From NCBI GenBank assembly GCA_025455865.1, contig JALOLS010000007.1, positions 1-40,820 of the forward strand: a stretch of DNA of 40,820 nucleotides, given 5' to 3'. The notes beneath the pieces were generated by a model, which searched no databases, was not told the DNA's origin, and worked only from the letters and a program-made list of their open reading frames with translations. This stretch comes from Thermoleophilia bacterium. GTDB taxonomy: Bacteria; Actinomycetota; Thermoleophilia; Miltoncostaeales; Miltoncostaeaceae. A program made the position numbers and the translations under genes. Below, in pieces: positions 12,117-20,885 of this stretch. The first letter of the stretch is position 1. The number at the start of each line of letters is the position of its first letter.

Positions 12117-12839
12117 GTGGCCACCACCACCGTCCCGGCGCTCCAGGACGCGGTGCGGCGCATCGTCGCCGCCGTCGCTCCCGAGCGCGTGTGGCTCTAC
12201 GGCTCACGGGCCCGGGGCGATCACCACCCCGACTCCGACTGGGACCTGATGCTGGTCATGCCCGGCGCCGGGGCGCCGGCGGCCTGGGTGACCCGCGTGG
12301 CCACGAAGGAGGCCGACGCCGCCGGCCTGGATGTCACCGACATCCATGCGATGTCGCATGAGGACTTCCACGATCGGCTGCACCTTCGTGCGAGCTTTCC
12401 GAGCACCATCGCCAGGGAGGGACGGATCCTCTACCAGGCGGTGGACATGGCCGAGCGCGACGCGCGGCGGTGGCTCGAACGGGCCCGGCAGGATCTCGAC
12501 GCGGTGCGACGGCTCGTCTCGCCCGCCGAGCCGGACATGGCGACCACGATCATCCCCCTGCTGCACCTGGCTGCCGAACGGGCGGCGAAGGCGCTGCTGG
12601 CGTGGCACGACCTGCCATCTCGGCGAACCCATGACATCGCCCTGCTCGCCGGTCACCTGCGCGAATCCGACCCCGAGGCCGCCGCCTGCCTGCACCGGCT
12701 GCGCCGGCTCACCAGGCTCGGGCCGGCCATGCGGTACCCGTCCGACACCCCGGTGCCCGGACCGCGGTCGGTCGCGATGCTGGTCCGGGCCACCTCGGAC
12801 GCCGTCGCGCTGGCCGCCTCCCGGTTACCCCCCGCTTGA
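12117..12839 (+). CDS. Nucleotidyltransferase-HEPN fusion protein
   Basis: A 240-aa protein. The N-terminal half is a minimal (MNT-type) nucleotidyltransferase with the exact pattern GS-X10-DxD: GSRARGDHHPDSDWD, Gly29-Ser30 and Asp41/Asp43. The C-terminal half (from about residue 118) is a helical HEPN domain, with AERAAKALLAWHDLP, RTHDIALLAGHL and RLGPAMRYPSD. MNT and HEPN proteins are usually two genes forming a toxin-antitoxin pair in which the MNT enzyme adds AMP to the HEPN RNase. Here they are one chain. The RX4-6H RNase motif of toxic HEPN proteins is not seen; its place holds an RYP motif like non-toxic HEPN proteins. Codons such as CAT, GAT, CTT, CGT and TTT are commoner than in neighbours, a hint of transfer. 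GTG start supported by the -10 at 12105. The 3' end overlaps the convergent gene by 15 nt. Confidence 0.85.
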   Translation: MATTTVPALQDAVRRIVAAVAPERVWLYGSRARGDHHPDSDWDLMLVMPGAGAPAAWVTRVATKEADAAGLDVTDIHAMSHEDFHDRLHLRASFPSTIAREGRILYQAVDMAERDARRWLERARQDLDAVRRLVSPAEPDMATTIIPLLHLAAERAAKALLAWHDLPSRRTHDIALLAGHLRESDPEAAACLHRLRRLTRLGPAMRYPSDTPVPGPRSVAMLVRATSDAVALAASRLPPA

Positions 12840-13775
12840 GTCCAGCCGGGCCACGTCCTCGGGCGTGAGGTCCACGGAGAGGGCGCCCATGAGGTCGCGC
12901 ACCTGCTCGGGCCGGGTCGCGCTGGCCAGGGGCGCGACGATCCCCGGCTTGGCCAGGAGCCAGGCGATGGCCACCTGCGCCGGAGTCGCCCCGCGCGCGG
13001 CCGCGACCTCCTCCACGGCCGCGAGGACGGCGAAGCCCCGGTCGTTCAGGTAGTCCCGGGCGATGCCCGGCGCGCGAGCCCCCTGGGGAAGATCCCTCCC
13101 GGGCTGGTACTTGCCCGACAGGAATCCGCGAGCGAGCGAGAAGAACGGGGTGACCGCGAGCCCGTGGCGGAGCGCGGTCTCGGCCAGCGGCCCCTCGTAG
13201 GCGTCGCGGTCGAGCAGGTTGTAGTGGGGCTGCAGCACCGACGGCGCGGTGTACCCGTGCTCGGCGCAGGCGTCCATCCATCCGGCGAGCCGGCCCGCGT
13301 CGAACTGGGAGACCCCGATCGCGCGGATGAGGCCCTCCCGGACCAGCTCGTCGAAGGCGCCGGCGATGTCGGCGATGGGCGTGTCCGGGTCGTCCTCGTG
13401 GGCGAGATAGAGGTCGATCACCTCGACGCCGAGCCGCGCGAGCGATCCCTCGATCCCGGCGCGGACCCGGTCGCGGCCGAGCCCCTTGGGGAATCGCGGC
13501 CCGCCGGCCATGCCGACCTTGGTCGCGATGACCACGCGGTCACGCACGCCGCGGGCGGCGAGCCACCGGCCGAGGATCGTCTCGCTCTCGCCGCCCTCGT
13601 TGCCCGGGACCCAGGCCGAGTAGATGTTCGCGGTGTCGATGAAGTCGCCGCCGAGCTCCAGGTAGGTGTCCAGCACGGCGAACGAGGCCTCCTCGTCGGC
13701 GCTCCAGCCGAAGACGTTCCCGCCCAGGCAGAGCGCCGCGACCTCGATGCCGCTCGCGCCGAGGACCCGCCTCAT
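12825..13775 (-). CDS. Aldo/keto reductase
   Basis: A 316-aa NADPH-dependent oxidoreductase of the aldo/keto reductase superfamily, a TIM barrel acting on aldehydes or ketones. Catalytic residues are visible in order: Asp and Tyr in GGDFIDTANIYSAW, Lys in VVIATKVG and His in IDLYLAHEDDP. The cofactor-binding end includes FFSLARGFLSGKYQPGRDLP and the late block KPGIVAPLASATRPEQV. The YajO/Tas-like layout points to a broad-range reductase; the substrate is unknown. ATG at 13775 overlaps the TGA of the enoyl-CoA hydratase gene (ATGA), so the two are translationally coupled and possibly act in the same catabolic route. It ends in TAA, rare in this window, overlapping the convergent MNT-HEPN gene. 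Confidence 0.93.
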   Translation of the reverse strand: MRRVLGASGIEVAALCLGGNVFGWSADEEASFAVLDTYLELGGDFIDTANIYSAWVPGNEGGESETILGRWLAARGVRDRVVIATKVGMAGGPRFPKGLGRDRVRAGIEGSLARLGVEVIDLYLAHEDDPDTPIADIAGAFDELVREGLIRAIGVSQFDAGRLAGWMDACAEHGYTAPSVLQPHYNLLDRDAYEGPLAETALRHGLAVTPFFSLARGFLSGKYQPGRDLPQGARAPGIARDYLNDRGFAVLAAVEEVAAARGATPAQVAIAWLLAKPGIVAPLASATRPEQVRDLMGALSVDLTPEDVARLDSSGG

Positions 13776-14554
13776 CGGTCGCTCCAGACCGGCTCGCGCT
13801 TCTCGAGGAAGGCGCCGATGCCCTCCTGCGCGTCCTCCGTGAGCGCGTTCCGGCACATGACCTCCGATGCCCGCACGTACGCCTCCTCGATGCCCAGGTC
13901 GATCGTCTCATGGAAGGCCCGCTTGCCCACCGCCAGGGTCGCCCCGCTGGCCGACGCCACGCGCCGCGCCAGGTCGGTCGTGGCGGCCTCCAGGTCCGCC
14001 GCCGGGACCACGCGGTTGACCAGGCCCCAGTCCGCCGCGGTGCGCGCGTCGACGGGGTCGCCGGTCAGGAGCATCTCCATCGCGCGCTTGCGGCCGACCG
14101 CCCGGGCCACCTCGACCATGGGGGTCGAGCAGAACAGCCCGATCCGCACCCCGGGCGTCGCGAACCGGGCCTCCTCGGCGGCCACCGCGAGGTCGCAGGC
14201 GGCCACCAGCTGACAGCCCGCGGCGGTCGCGATGCCCTGGACCCGGGCGATGACCGGCGGCGGGACGCCGTGCACGGTGGCCATCAGCTCGGCGCAGGCG
14301 GCGAAGACCTCGCGGGTGAGGGCCTCATCGGCGCCGCGGAGCTCCCGCAGGTCGTGCCCGGCGCTGAAGGCCGGGCCGGTGGCCGCGATCACCACCGCGC
14401 GCACCCCGGGCGCCCCGCCGGCCGCCCGCAGGGCCCTGGTGAGGTCGCGCATGAGCGCGAGCGAGAGGGCGTTCCGCCGCTCCGGCGCGTTCAGCGTGAT
14501 CGTCGCGACCGCGCCGTCGCGGGCCGCGATCAGGTGGTCGGCGGGCGTGACCAT
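13772..14554 (-). CDS. Enoyl-CoA hydratase/isomerase family protein
   Basis: A 260-aa crotonase-fold protein. The oxyanion-hole regions are AFSAGHDLREL and VQGIATAAGCQLVAACDLAVA, and the rest follows the family: LNAPERRNALSLALM at the start, FATPGVRIGLFCSTPMVEVAR and LLTGDPVDARTAADWGLVNRVVP. The expected first catalytic Glu of true hydratases (in the GIATAAGCQL region, GxxxGGG) is not present: the sequence has Ala-Ala-Gly. The second position falls at IGLFCS, where hydratases have a Glu as well. So it may be an isomerase, ECHDC3-like or another crotonase rather than a beta-oxidation hydratase. ATG at 14554 is preceded by AAGGGG and by a TAGACT -10 ending 8 nt upstream. First gene of a two-gene operon with the aldo/keto reductase. 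Confidence 0.9.
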   Translation of the reverse strand: MVTPADHLIAARDGAVATITLNAPERRNALSLALMRDLTRALRAAGGAPGVRAVVIAATGPAFSAGHDLRELRGADEALTREVFAACAELMATVHGVPPPVIARVQGIATAAGCQLVAACDLAVAAEEARFATPGVRIGLFCSTPMVEVARAVGRKRAMEMLLTGDPVDARTAADWGLVNRVVPAADLEAATTDLARRVASASGATLAVGKRAFHETIDLGIEEAYVRASEVMCRNALTEDAQEGIGAFLEKREPVWSDR

Positions 14555-14562
14555 GCCCCTTG

Positions 14563-14568
14563 AGTCTA
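14563..14568 (-). promoter_or_regulatory. -10 element of (near-)leaderless promoter (crotonase operon)
   Basis: TAGACT on the minus strand ends 8 nt before the ATG at 14554. The AAGGGG between them would lie in or before the transcript's first bases, so it may be incidental. Confidence 0.5.
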
Positions 14569-14664
14569 CGACCTCGCCGAAGCGCCACTCCGTGGCCGCC
14601 ACGGATGGGACCGCCCGCCGGCGGGGGCACGATGGGGGCGTCGGTCCACCGGAGGGGAGGGGTC

Positions 14665-15540
14665 ATGAACGCCGTGTTGCGCTTCCTGCTCGCCGGGGCG
14701 GCCGCGCTCGGCCTGGCCGCCCCGGCCGGCGCGCTGGTGCTGCCCCAGCCGGTGGTGCCCGAGGCCGACCGGGTGAGCGTCAGCATCCGCGACCTCGACG
14801 GCCGGGGTCCCGCGGAGCAGGTCTGGGTCTACAACATGGGACAGGGCACCTCCGGGCCCGAGACCTGGATGACGGTGTGGAAGCGGGTCACCGGCGGCTG
14901 GACGCCCGCGTTCCGCGCGCGCCTGTACGGGCCCGGGCCCGGGAACCCCCAGAGCGGGCTCATGCAGGCGTGGGTGTCGGACCTGAACGCCGACGGCCGC
15001 GTGGAGGTGATGGCCCGCAACGACATCACCGCCTCCGCCGGCGAGGTGCTGGTGGTGATGCGCCAGCGGGCCCGGCGCTCGCTCGCGTTCTCGGTGCTCC
15101 AGCGGATCACCGGCGACGAGGTCACCGTCCGGCGGGGCACGCCGGCCCGTCCGGCGGCCGTGGTCACCTCGCGCATCCTCGCCAACCACGCCCCGGACAA
15201 CCGCGCGCACGCCGAGACGTGGACCTGGAGCGCGCGGCCGGGCAGGTGGACCTGCACGGCCGACTGCCGCGGCGGGACCCAGGCCGGGGTGTTCGCCGAT
15301 CCCGCCCAGGCGGCGGTGAGCGGGCTGGCCGGGCTGGGGCCGACGCGGGTCATCTCGACCGTGCGGCGCGACCTGCTGCCCGGGGACACCCGCGACCCGT
15401 CCGCCACGCGCCTCTACATGGTCACGTTCGAGCTGCTGCGGGCGACGCCGGTGCTCCCCGCCGGGGTGCACACGCAGTTCGCCTACGTGGTGCGGTCCGG
15501 ATCCGGCTGGCGCCTCGCCTCGATGGGGACCGGGCCATGA
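14665..15540 (+). CDS. Secreted protein of unknown function, 291 aa
   Basis: ATG at 14665 follows GGAGGGGAGG. Residues 1-24 are a signal peptide (FLLAGAAALGLAAPAGA, cut before LVLPQPVV). The mature part has an FG-GAP/VCBS-like feel: SIRDLDGRGPAEQVWVYNMG and WVSDLNADGRVEVMARND each combine a DxDxDG-like calcium loop with a beta strand. This suggests a short beta-propeller-like or calcium-binding domain, followed by a beta-rich C-terminal part containing two Cys (WTCTADC) that may pair. The last part, LLRATPVLPAGVHTQFAYVV, is unassigned. I do not recognise the whole family. It stands between the divergent crotonase operon and the regulator operon, separated from the latter by 52 nt that hold an operator-like palindrome. 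Confidence 0.75.
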   Translation: MNAVLRFLLAGAAALGLAAPAGALVLPQPVVPEADRVSVSIRDLDGRGPAEQVWVYNMGQGTSGPETWMTVWKRVTGGWTPAFRARLYGPGPGNPQSGLMQAWVSDLNADGRVEVMARNDITASAGEVLVVMRQRARRSLAFSVLQRITGDEVTVRRGTPARPAAVVTSRILANHAPDNRAHAETWTWSARPGRWTCTADCRGGTQAGVFADPAQAAVSGLAGLGPTRVISTVRRDLLPGDTRDPSATRLYMVTFELLRATPVLPAGVHTQFAYVVRSGSGWRLASMGTGP

Positions 15541-15564
15541 CATCTCAGTCCCGGCGGTGGAATT

Positions 15565-15584
15565 TTCTACGCACAGGCGTAGAA
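15565..15584. promoter_or_regulatory. Perfect 8-4-8 palindrome, likely operator
   Basis: TTCTACGC, spacer ACAG, GCGTAGAA. It lies in an unusually AT-rich patch (15561-15587) and its right arm supplies five of the six bases of the -10 element TAGAAT. A repressor bound here would block the regulator's own promoter, so autoregulation by the downstream HTH protein is the natural reading. Confidence 0.6.
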
Positions 15585-15585
15585 T
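15580..15585 (+). promoter_or_regulatory. -10 element of leaderless promoter (regulator-metY operon)
   Basis: TAGAAT ends 7 nt before the GTG at 15593 and overlaps the right arm of the palindrome. Confidence 0.55.
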
Positions 15586-15592
15586 AACCGTC

Positions 15593-16287
15593 GTGAGCGC
15601 CTCCGCCGCCGGGGTCCCTCTCCCGCCCTCGCCGGGCGAGGCGGCCGCGCTCGCCCATCCGTCGCGACGCCGGGTGGCCGAGGCCCTCTGTGCGCGCCCC
15701 AGCGGCGCGACCGCCTTCCAGCTCGCCGAGGCGGTCGGGCTGCACCACAACGCCGTGCGCCAGCACCTGGAGGTGCTCGCCCGCGCGGGGCTGGTCACCT
15801 CGGCCCGCGAGCAGGTGCCGGGCCGGCGCGGGCGCCCGAGCATCCGCTACCGGCTGGTCGCCCCCGGAGGCCTGGCCGAGGCCGGGCACGGCGAGCTCGT
15901 ACGGCTGCTCCTGCGCATCGTGCGCCGGGCAGGGGCCAGCGAGCAGGAGATGGAGGACCTCGGGCGGGAGGAGGGCCGCCTGCTGGCCGGCGCCGGGAGC
16001 GGCGGGGAGGGCCTGGTGGAGGCGCTCGCGCGGCTCGGCTTCGCCCCCGAGGACGTGACCGCGGCCGCCGACCGCGGCCGCGGCGACATGGACCTGCGCC
16101 TGCGCCGCTGCCCGTTCGCCGACGCGGTGCTCGCCGAGGGCGGGCACCTGGTCTGCGCCCTGCACCGCGGGCTCACCCTCGGCTTCCTCGACATGGCGGC
16201 CGCCGACGGCTACCTGAGCGCCTTCGAGCCGCACGACCCGTTGGTCGCCGGCTGCCGGGTGGCCGCCCGGGGGGTGCGCGGGGCCGA

Positions 16288-16291
<4 letters not shown>
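15593..16291 (+). CDS. COG2345-type HTH regulator with C-terminal cysteines
   Basis: A 232-aa DNA-binding protein. A winged helix covers about residues 18-90: AHPSRRRVAEALCARPSG, then the HTH AFQLAEAVGLHHNAVRQHLEVLARAG and a basic wing REQVPGRRGRPSIRYRL. The C-terminal half carries three cysteines, Cys173 in RRCPFADAVL, Cys188 in HLVCALHRGL and Cys221 near the end. CPF...VC...C is the pattern of COG2345 regulators, which include SufR, an iron-sulfur-cluster repressor; a cluster or metal here is inference. The frame is open upstream to 15557, but GTG at 15593 is chosen because the -10 element and palindrome lie between. It is the first gene of an operon: its TGA overlaps the next gene's GTG. 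Confidence 0.88.
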
Positions 16292-18104
<1,813 letters not shown>

Positions 18105-18116
18105 TCGCGGACGCCC

Positions 18117-18141
18117 CCGTCGGTTACCGTGCGCCCGACGG
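18117..18141. promoter_or_regulatory. Short dyad between metY and the YidB-like gene
   Basis: CCGTCGG (18117-18123), 11 nt, CCGACGG (18135-18141). The loop contains TACCGT, a possible -10 for the downstream gene. It may be a weak terminator for metY or an operator; the evidence does not decide. Confidence 0.3.
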
Positions 18142-18159
18142 CGACGCGGAGGTGACCGG

Positions 18160-18540
18160 ATGGGCCTGCTCGACGGCCTGACGTCCACGCTCGGCGGGGG
18201 CGGTGAGGGCGGCATGCCCCAGGCGGTGATGGGGCTCCTCGATCGGTTCGGCGGCCTGGACGGACTGCTGCAGCGGTTCCAGTCCGCCGGCCTGGGCGAC
18301 AAGGTGCAGTCCTGGGTGGGAGCGGGCACCGAGAACGCCGCGCTCTCCTCCGAGGAGGTGACGCGCGCGCTCGGCGACGACGGGCTCGCCCGCGTGGCCG
18401 AGGCCACCGGCACCGACCGGGCGGGGGCCGCGTCCGGCCTGGCCGACGCCCTGCCGGGCCTCATCGACCGGCTCACCCCCGACGGGCGGCTGCCCGACCT
18501 GGGCGCCCTCCAGGGTCTGCTGGGCGGCCTGCTGAAGTGA
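18160..18540 (+). CDS. YidB-like protein (DUF937)
   Basis: A 126-aa protein starting with MGLLDGL at the ATG at 18160, preceded by GGAGGTGA. It has the DUF937/YidB layout: a Gly-rich N-terminus, LLDRFGGLDGLLQRFQSAGLGDKVQSWVG, then SSEEVTRALGDDGLARVAEATG and ALPGLIDRLTPDGRLPD, ending LLGGLLK. The family is widespread and of unknown biochemical function; proteins of this type are cytoplasmic and all-helical. It lies 55 nt after metY on the same strand with its own possible -10 (TACCGT at 18125-18130) inside a dyad, so it may be separately transcribed. Convergent with the chagasin-like gene, 6 nt apart. Confidence 0.88.
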   Translation: MGLLDGLTSTLGGGGEGGMPQAVMGLLDRFGGLDGLLQRFQSAGLGDKVQSWVGAGTENAALSSEEVTRALGDDGLARVAEATGTDRAGAASGLADALPGLIDRLTPDGRLPDLGALQGLLGGLLK

Positions 18541-18546
18541 CCGCGC

Positions 18547-18942
18547 CTACGGGGCGATGACGACCGACACCGACGCCCGCCGCGGCGGGTCGTCGGGGCC
18601 GTCGGGGCCCCGCGAGGTGAACTCCACCGCCGTGGCCCCGGCCGCGAGCGCCCGGAACCGGAAGCGCGCCGTGCCCCCGCTGCCCTCGACCTGGGGCTCG
18701 TCGGGCACGTAGTCGCGGCCCAGGTACCGGAGCGCCGCGGGCACCGTGGTCGGCACCCACCGGTAGCCGGTGGTGGGGTTCTCCTCCAGCTCCAGCGTCA
18801 CCACCTCGCCCACCCGGCCGGCCGGGGCGAGCGGCGGCACGTCCTCCAGGCGCGTGTCGGTGGTCTCGTCCCCGGCCCCGCCGCAGGCGGCCGCGACGAG
18901 GGCCAGGGGGACCAGCAGGAGGGTCGCGAGCGCCGGGCGCAC
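18547..18942 (-). CDS. Chagasin-family (I42) protease inhibitor, lipoprotein
   Basis: About 131 aa. The N-terminus has a basic start, a hydrophobic run LATLLLVPLALVAAA and Cys20, a lipobox-like end, so the protein is probably a lipid-anchored exported protein. The rest is a beta-rich domain with the chagasin hallmarks: ELEENPTTGYRW (the NPTTG loop that enters the cysteine-protease active site, Asn55-Gly59) and a late RxxSVSVVI strand (RRASVSVVI). Chagasins inhibit papain-type cysteine proteases. No such protease is in the window, so the target could be outside the cell or elsewhere in the genome. The start is uncertain: GTG at 18942 is used; a TTG at 18951 gives three more residues. It lies 10 nt after the inositol-phosphatase-family gene and is probably co-transcribed with it. 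Confidence 0.85.
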   Translation of the reverse strand: MRPALATLLLVPLALVAAACGGAGDETTDTRLEDVPPLAPAGRVGEVVTLELEENPTTGYRWVPTTVPAALRYLGRDYVPDEPQVEGSGGTARFRFRALAAGATAVEFTSRGPDGPDDPPRRASVSVVIAP

Positions 18943-18952
18943 GCCCGGCAAC

Positions 18953-19738
18953 CTACGCCGGGGCGGCGGCGTCCACCAGCGCGCGCAGGTCGGGCGCGAG
19001 GCCCGACGCGGCGGCGAGCAGCCCGGGCGCGCCCTCGGGGCCGGCCGGGATCTCCTGCACCACCCCGCCGGCCGCGCGCACGACCACCGCGCCGGCCGCC
19101 CAGTCCCAGTGCTGCACGCCGAACTCGAAGTAGCCGTCCAGCCGCCCGCAGGCCACCCAGCACAGGTCGAGGGCGGCGGATCCCGCCCGGCGCACGTCGC
19201 GCACCGACGGCACCACCCCGAGCAGGCGCTCGGCCTGGATGCGCCGCCGCGTGGCGTCGTAGCCGAAGCCGGTCCCGACCAGGGCCTCGCCGAGCGGCGG
19301 GCCGCCCCCGAGGGTGAGGGCGTCCTCGCCGAGCCACGCGCCCCGGCCCCGCACCGCCCGGAACGTCTCGCCCCGGCACGGGTCGTGCACCACCCCGACC
19401 AGGCCGCCCTCGCGGTCCTGACAGGCCACGCTCACGCACCACTGCGGGATGCCCCACAGGTAGTTGATGGTCCCGTCGAGGGGGTCGACCACCCAGGACA
19501 GCCCGGCGCCGGTGCCGCCGCCCGACTCCTCGGAGAGGATCGCGTCGCCCGGCCGCTCGGCCCGGATCATCCCGAGCAGGAGGTCCTCGCTGGCCCGGTC
19601 GGCGTCGCTCACCAGGTCCGTGCGCGTGCTCTTGGCCTCCAGGCCGGACGCCGGGCCCCCGAAGCGATCGATGAGCAGGGCGCCGGCCGCGAGCGCGGCG
19701 CGGGTGGCGAGGTCCAGGATGCCGGCAGGGTCGGGCAC
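18953..19738 (-). CDS. Inositol monophosphatase family protein
   Basis: A 261-aa Mg-dependent phosphatase. The metal-binding pattern is complete: Glu70-Glu71 in LSEESGGG, Asp85 and Asp88 in VVDPLDGTINY, and the late WDWAAGAVVVRAAGG that binds the third metal and substrate. The N-terminal KSTRTDLVSDADRASEDLL is also typical. Members dephosphorylate inositol-1-phosphate, histidinol phosphate, fructose-1,6-bisphosphate or PAP; in actinobacteria inositol phosphatase serves phosphatidylinositol and mycothiol synthesis, but the exact substrate cannot be told here. GTG at 19738 is chosen over upstream codons because of the family N-terminus and because TACCAT ends 8 nt upstream. Transcribed divergently from ispH. 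Confidence 0.9.
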   Translation of the reverse strand: MPDPAGILDLATRAALAAGALLIDRFGGPASGLEAKSTRTDLVSDADRASEDLLLGMIRAERPGDAILSEESGGGTGAGLSWVVDPLDGTINYLWGIPQWCVSVACQDREGGLVGVVHDPCRGETFRAVRGRGAWLGEDALTLGGGPPLGEALVGTGFGYDATRRRIQAERLLGVVPSVRDVRRAGSAALDLCWVACGRLDGYFEFGVQHWDWAAGAVVVRAAGGVVQEIPAGPEGAPGLLAAASGLAPDLRALVDAAAPA

Positions 19739-19746
19739 GGCCGCGG

Positions 19747-19752
19747 ATGGTA
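19747..19752 (-). promoter_or_regulatory. -10 element of leaderless promoter (phosphatase-chagasin operon)
   Basis: TACCAT on the minus strand ends 8 nt before the GTG at 19738. Confidence 0.5.
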
Positions 19753-19875
19753 GGCGAGCGGGGCACCGGGTCGACCGCCGCCCGGCCGCGCGCACCCGCG
19801 GAGCGGGACGCGGATCGGTGGGCCTGGTGCCACGCGCCCAGGGCCTGACCCGGTGGCCCCGGCCCGCGGGTCCGC

Positions 19876-19881
19876 TACCCT
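19876..19881 (+). promoter_or_regulatory. -10 element of leaderless promoter (ispH)
   Basis: TACCCT ends 8 nt before the GTG at 19890; no Shine-Dalgarno sequence lies between them. Confidence 0.5.
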
Positions 19882-19889
19882 CCGCCTCC

Positions 19890-20828
19890 GTGAGCCGGGC
19901 CCTCGACCTCATCGCCCCGCGGGGCTACTGCGCCGGCGTCGACCGTGCCATCGAGACGGTGGAGCGGGTGCTCGAGGAGCAGGGCGCCCCGGTCTACGTG
20001 CGCGGCGAGATCGTGCACAACCAGCACGTGGTGCGCACGCTGGCCGAGCGCGGGGCGGTCTTCGTGGACACCCCCGAAGAGGTGCCGGCGGGCAGCACGA
20101 TCATCCTCTCGGCCCACGGGAGCGCCCCGGAGATCTACGAGCGCTGCGCCGCGCGGGACCTCACGGTCATCGACGCGACCTGCCCGCTGGTCAGCAAGGT
20201 GCACGCCGAGGTGCGGCGCTTCGCCGGCCGCGGCGCCACCGTGCTGCTGGTCGGGCACGCCGACCACGACGAGGTGGTCGGGACCCGGGGCGAGGCCCCC
20301 GAGCAGGTGATCGTGGTCGAGGACATCGCCCAGGCCGAGGCCGTCGTGGTCCCCGACCCCGAGAACGTGGCCCTCACCACGCAGACCACGCTCTCCCTGG
20401 ACGACACCGCGGCGATCGTCGCGGTGCTCCGCCGGCGCTTCCCCGCCCTGGCCGCACCGGCCTCCAGCGACATCTGCTACGCCACCCAGAACCGCCAGGA
20501 CGCCGTCAAGGGCGCCGTCGGCACCGGGGCCGACCTCGTCCTGGTGGTCGGCTCGCAGAACTCCTCCAACTCCCAGCGCCTGGTCGAGGTGGCCCGCGCC
20601 GGGGGCGCCGACGCGCACCTCATCGACGGCGTGCAGGACCTCGACCCGGCGTGGCTCGACGGCCGGGCCCGCGTGGCCCTCACCGCCGGCGCATCCGCCC
20701 CGGAGGTGCTGGTGCAGGAGGTCGCGGCGATGCTCGAGGGGTCGGGCTACCAGCGCGGTGGCGAGGAGGAGCCCACCCAGGAGGGCGTGGTGTTCGCCCT
20801 GCCCCGCGAGGTGCGCGCGACCGGCTGA
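19890..20828 (+). CDS. ispH: 4-hydroxy-3-methylbut-2-enyl diphosphate reductase
   Basis: A 312-aa iron-sulfur enzyme for the last step of the MEP pathway, giving IPP and DMAPP. All cluster ligands are present: Cys14 in APRGYCAGVDRAI, Cys98 in DATCPLVSK and Cys196 in SSDICYATQNRQ. Substrate-binding histidines and residues appear in GEIVHNQHVV, SAHGSAPE, VGHADHDEVVG, the TTQTTLS segment and VGSQNSSNSQRLVEVA, and the end has LTAGASAPEVLVQEV. Length is normal. The frame extends far upstream, but the family N-terminus and the -10 hexamer 8 nt away fix GTG at 19890. The C-terminus has a short acidic extension (EEEPTQEG). Promoter region shared with the divergent phosphatase gene (151 nt between the starts). 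Confidence 0.96.
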   Translation: MSRALDLIAPRGYCAGVDRAIETVERVLEEQGAPVYVRGEIVHNQHVVRTLAERGAVFVDTPEEVPAGSTIILSAHGSAPEIYERCAARDLTVIDATCPLVSKVHAEVRRFAGRGATVLLVGHADHDEVVGTRGEAPEQVIVVEDIAQAEAVVVPDPENVALTTQTTLSLDDTAAIVAVLRRRFPALAAPASSDICYATQNRQDAVKGAVGTGADLVLVVGSQNSSNSQRLVEVARAGGADAHLIDGVQDLDPAWLDGRARVALTAGASAPEVLVQEVAAMLEGSGYQRGGEEEPTQEGVVFALPREVRATG

Positions 20829-20837
20829 CCCGCGCGG

Positions 20838-20869
20838 GCGCCGGCGCCCCGGGGCCGGGGGACCGGCGC
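20838..20869. terminator. Possible bidirectional hairpin between convergent genes
   Basis: GCGCCGG (20838-20844) pairs with CCGGCGC (20863-20869); the 18-nt loop holds a further self-complementary GCCCCGGGGC. It sits between the stops of ispH and the pyrophosphorylase gene. There is no T-run, and chance hairpins are common at this GC content. Confidence 0.3.
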
Positions 20870-20885
20870 GTCGGGGAGGCCGCCC

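Noticed and set aside
12117-12839. A toxic HEPN ribonuclease
   Set aside because: No RX4-6H motif is visible in the HEPN half; only the nucleotidyltransferase half has an intact active site.
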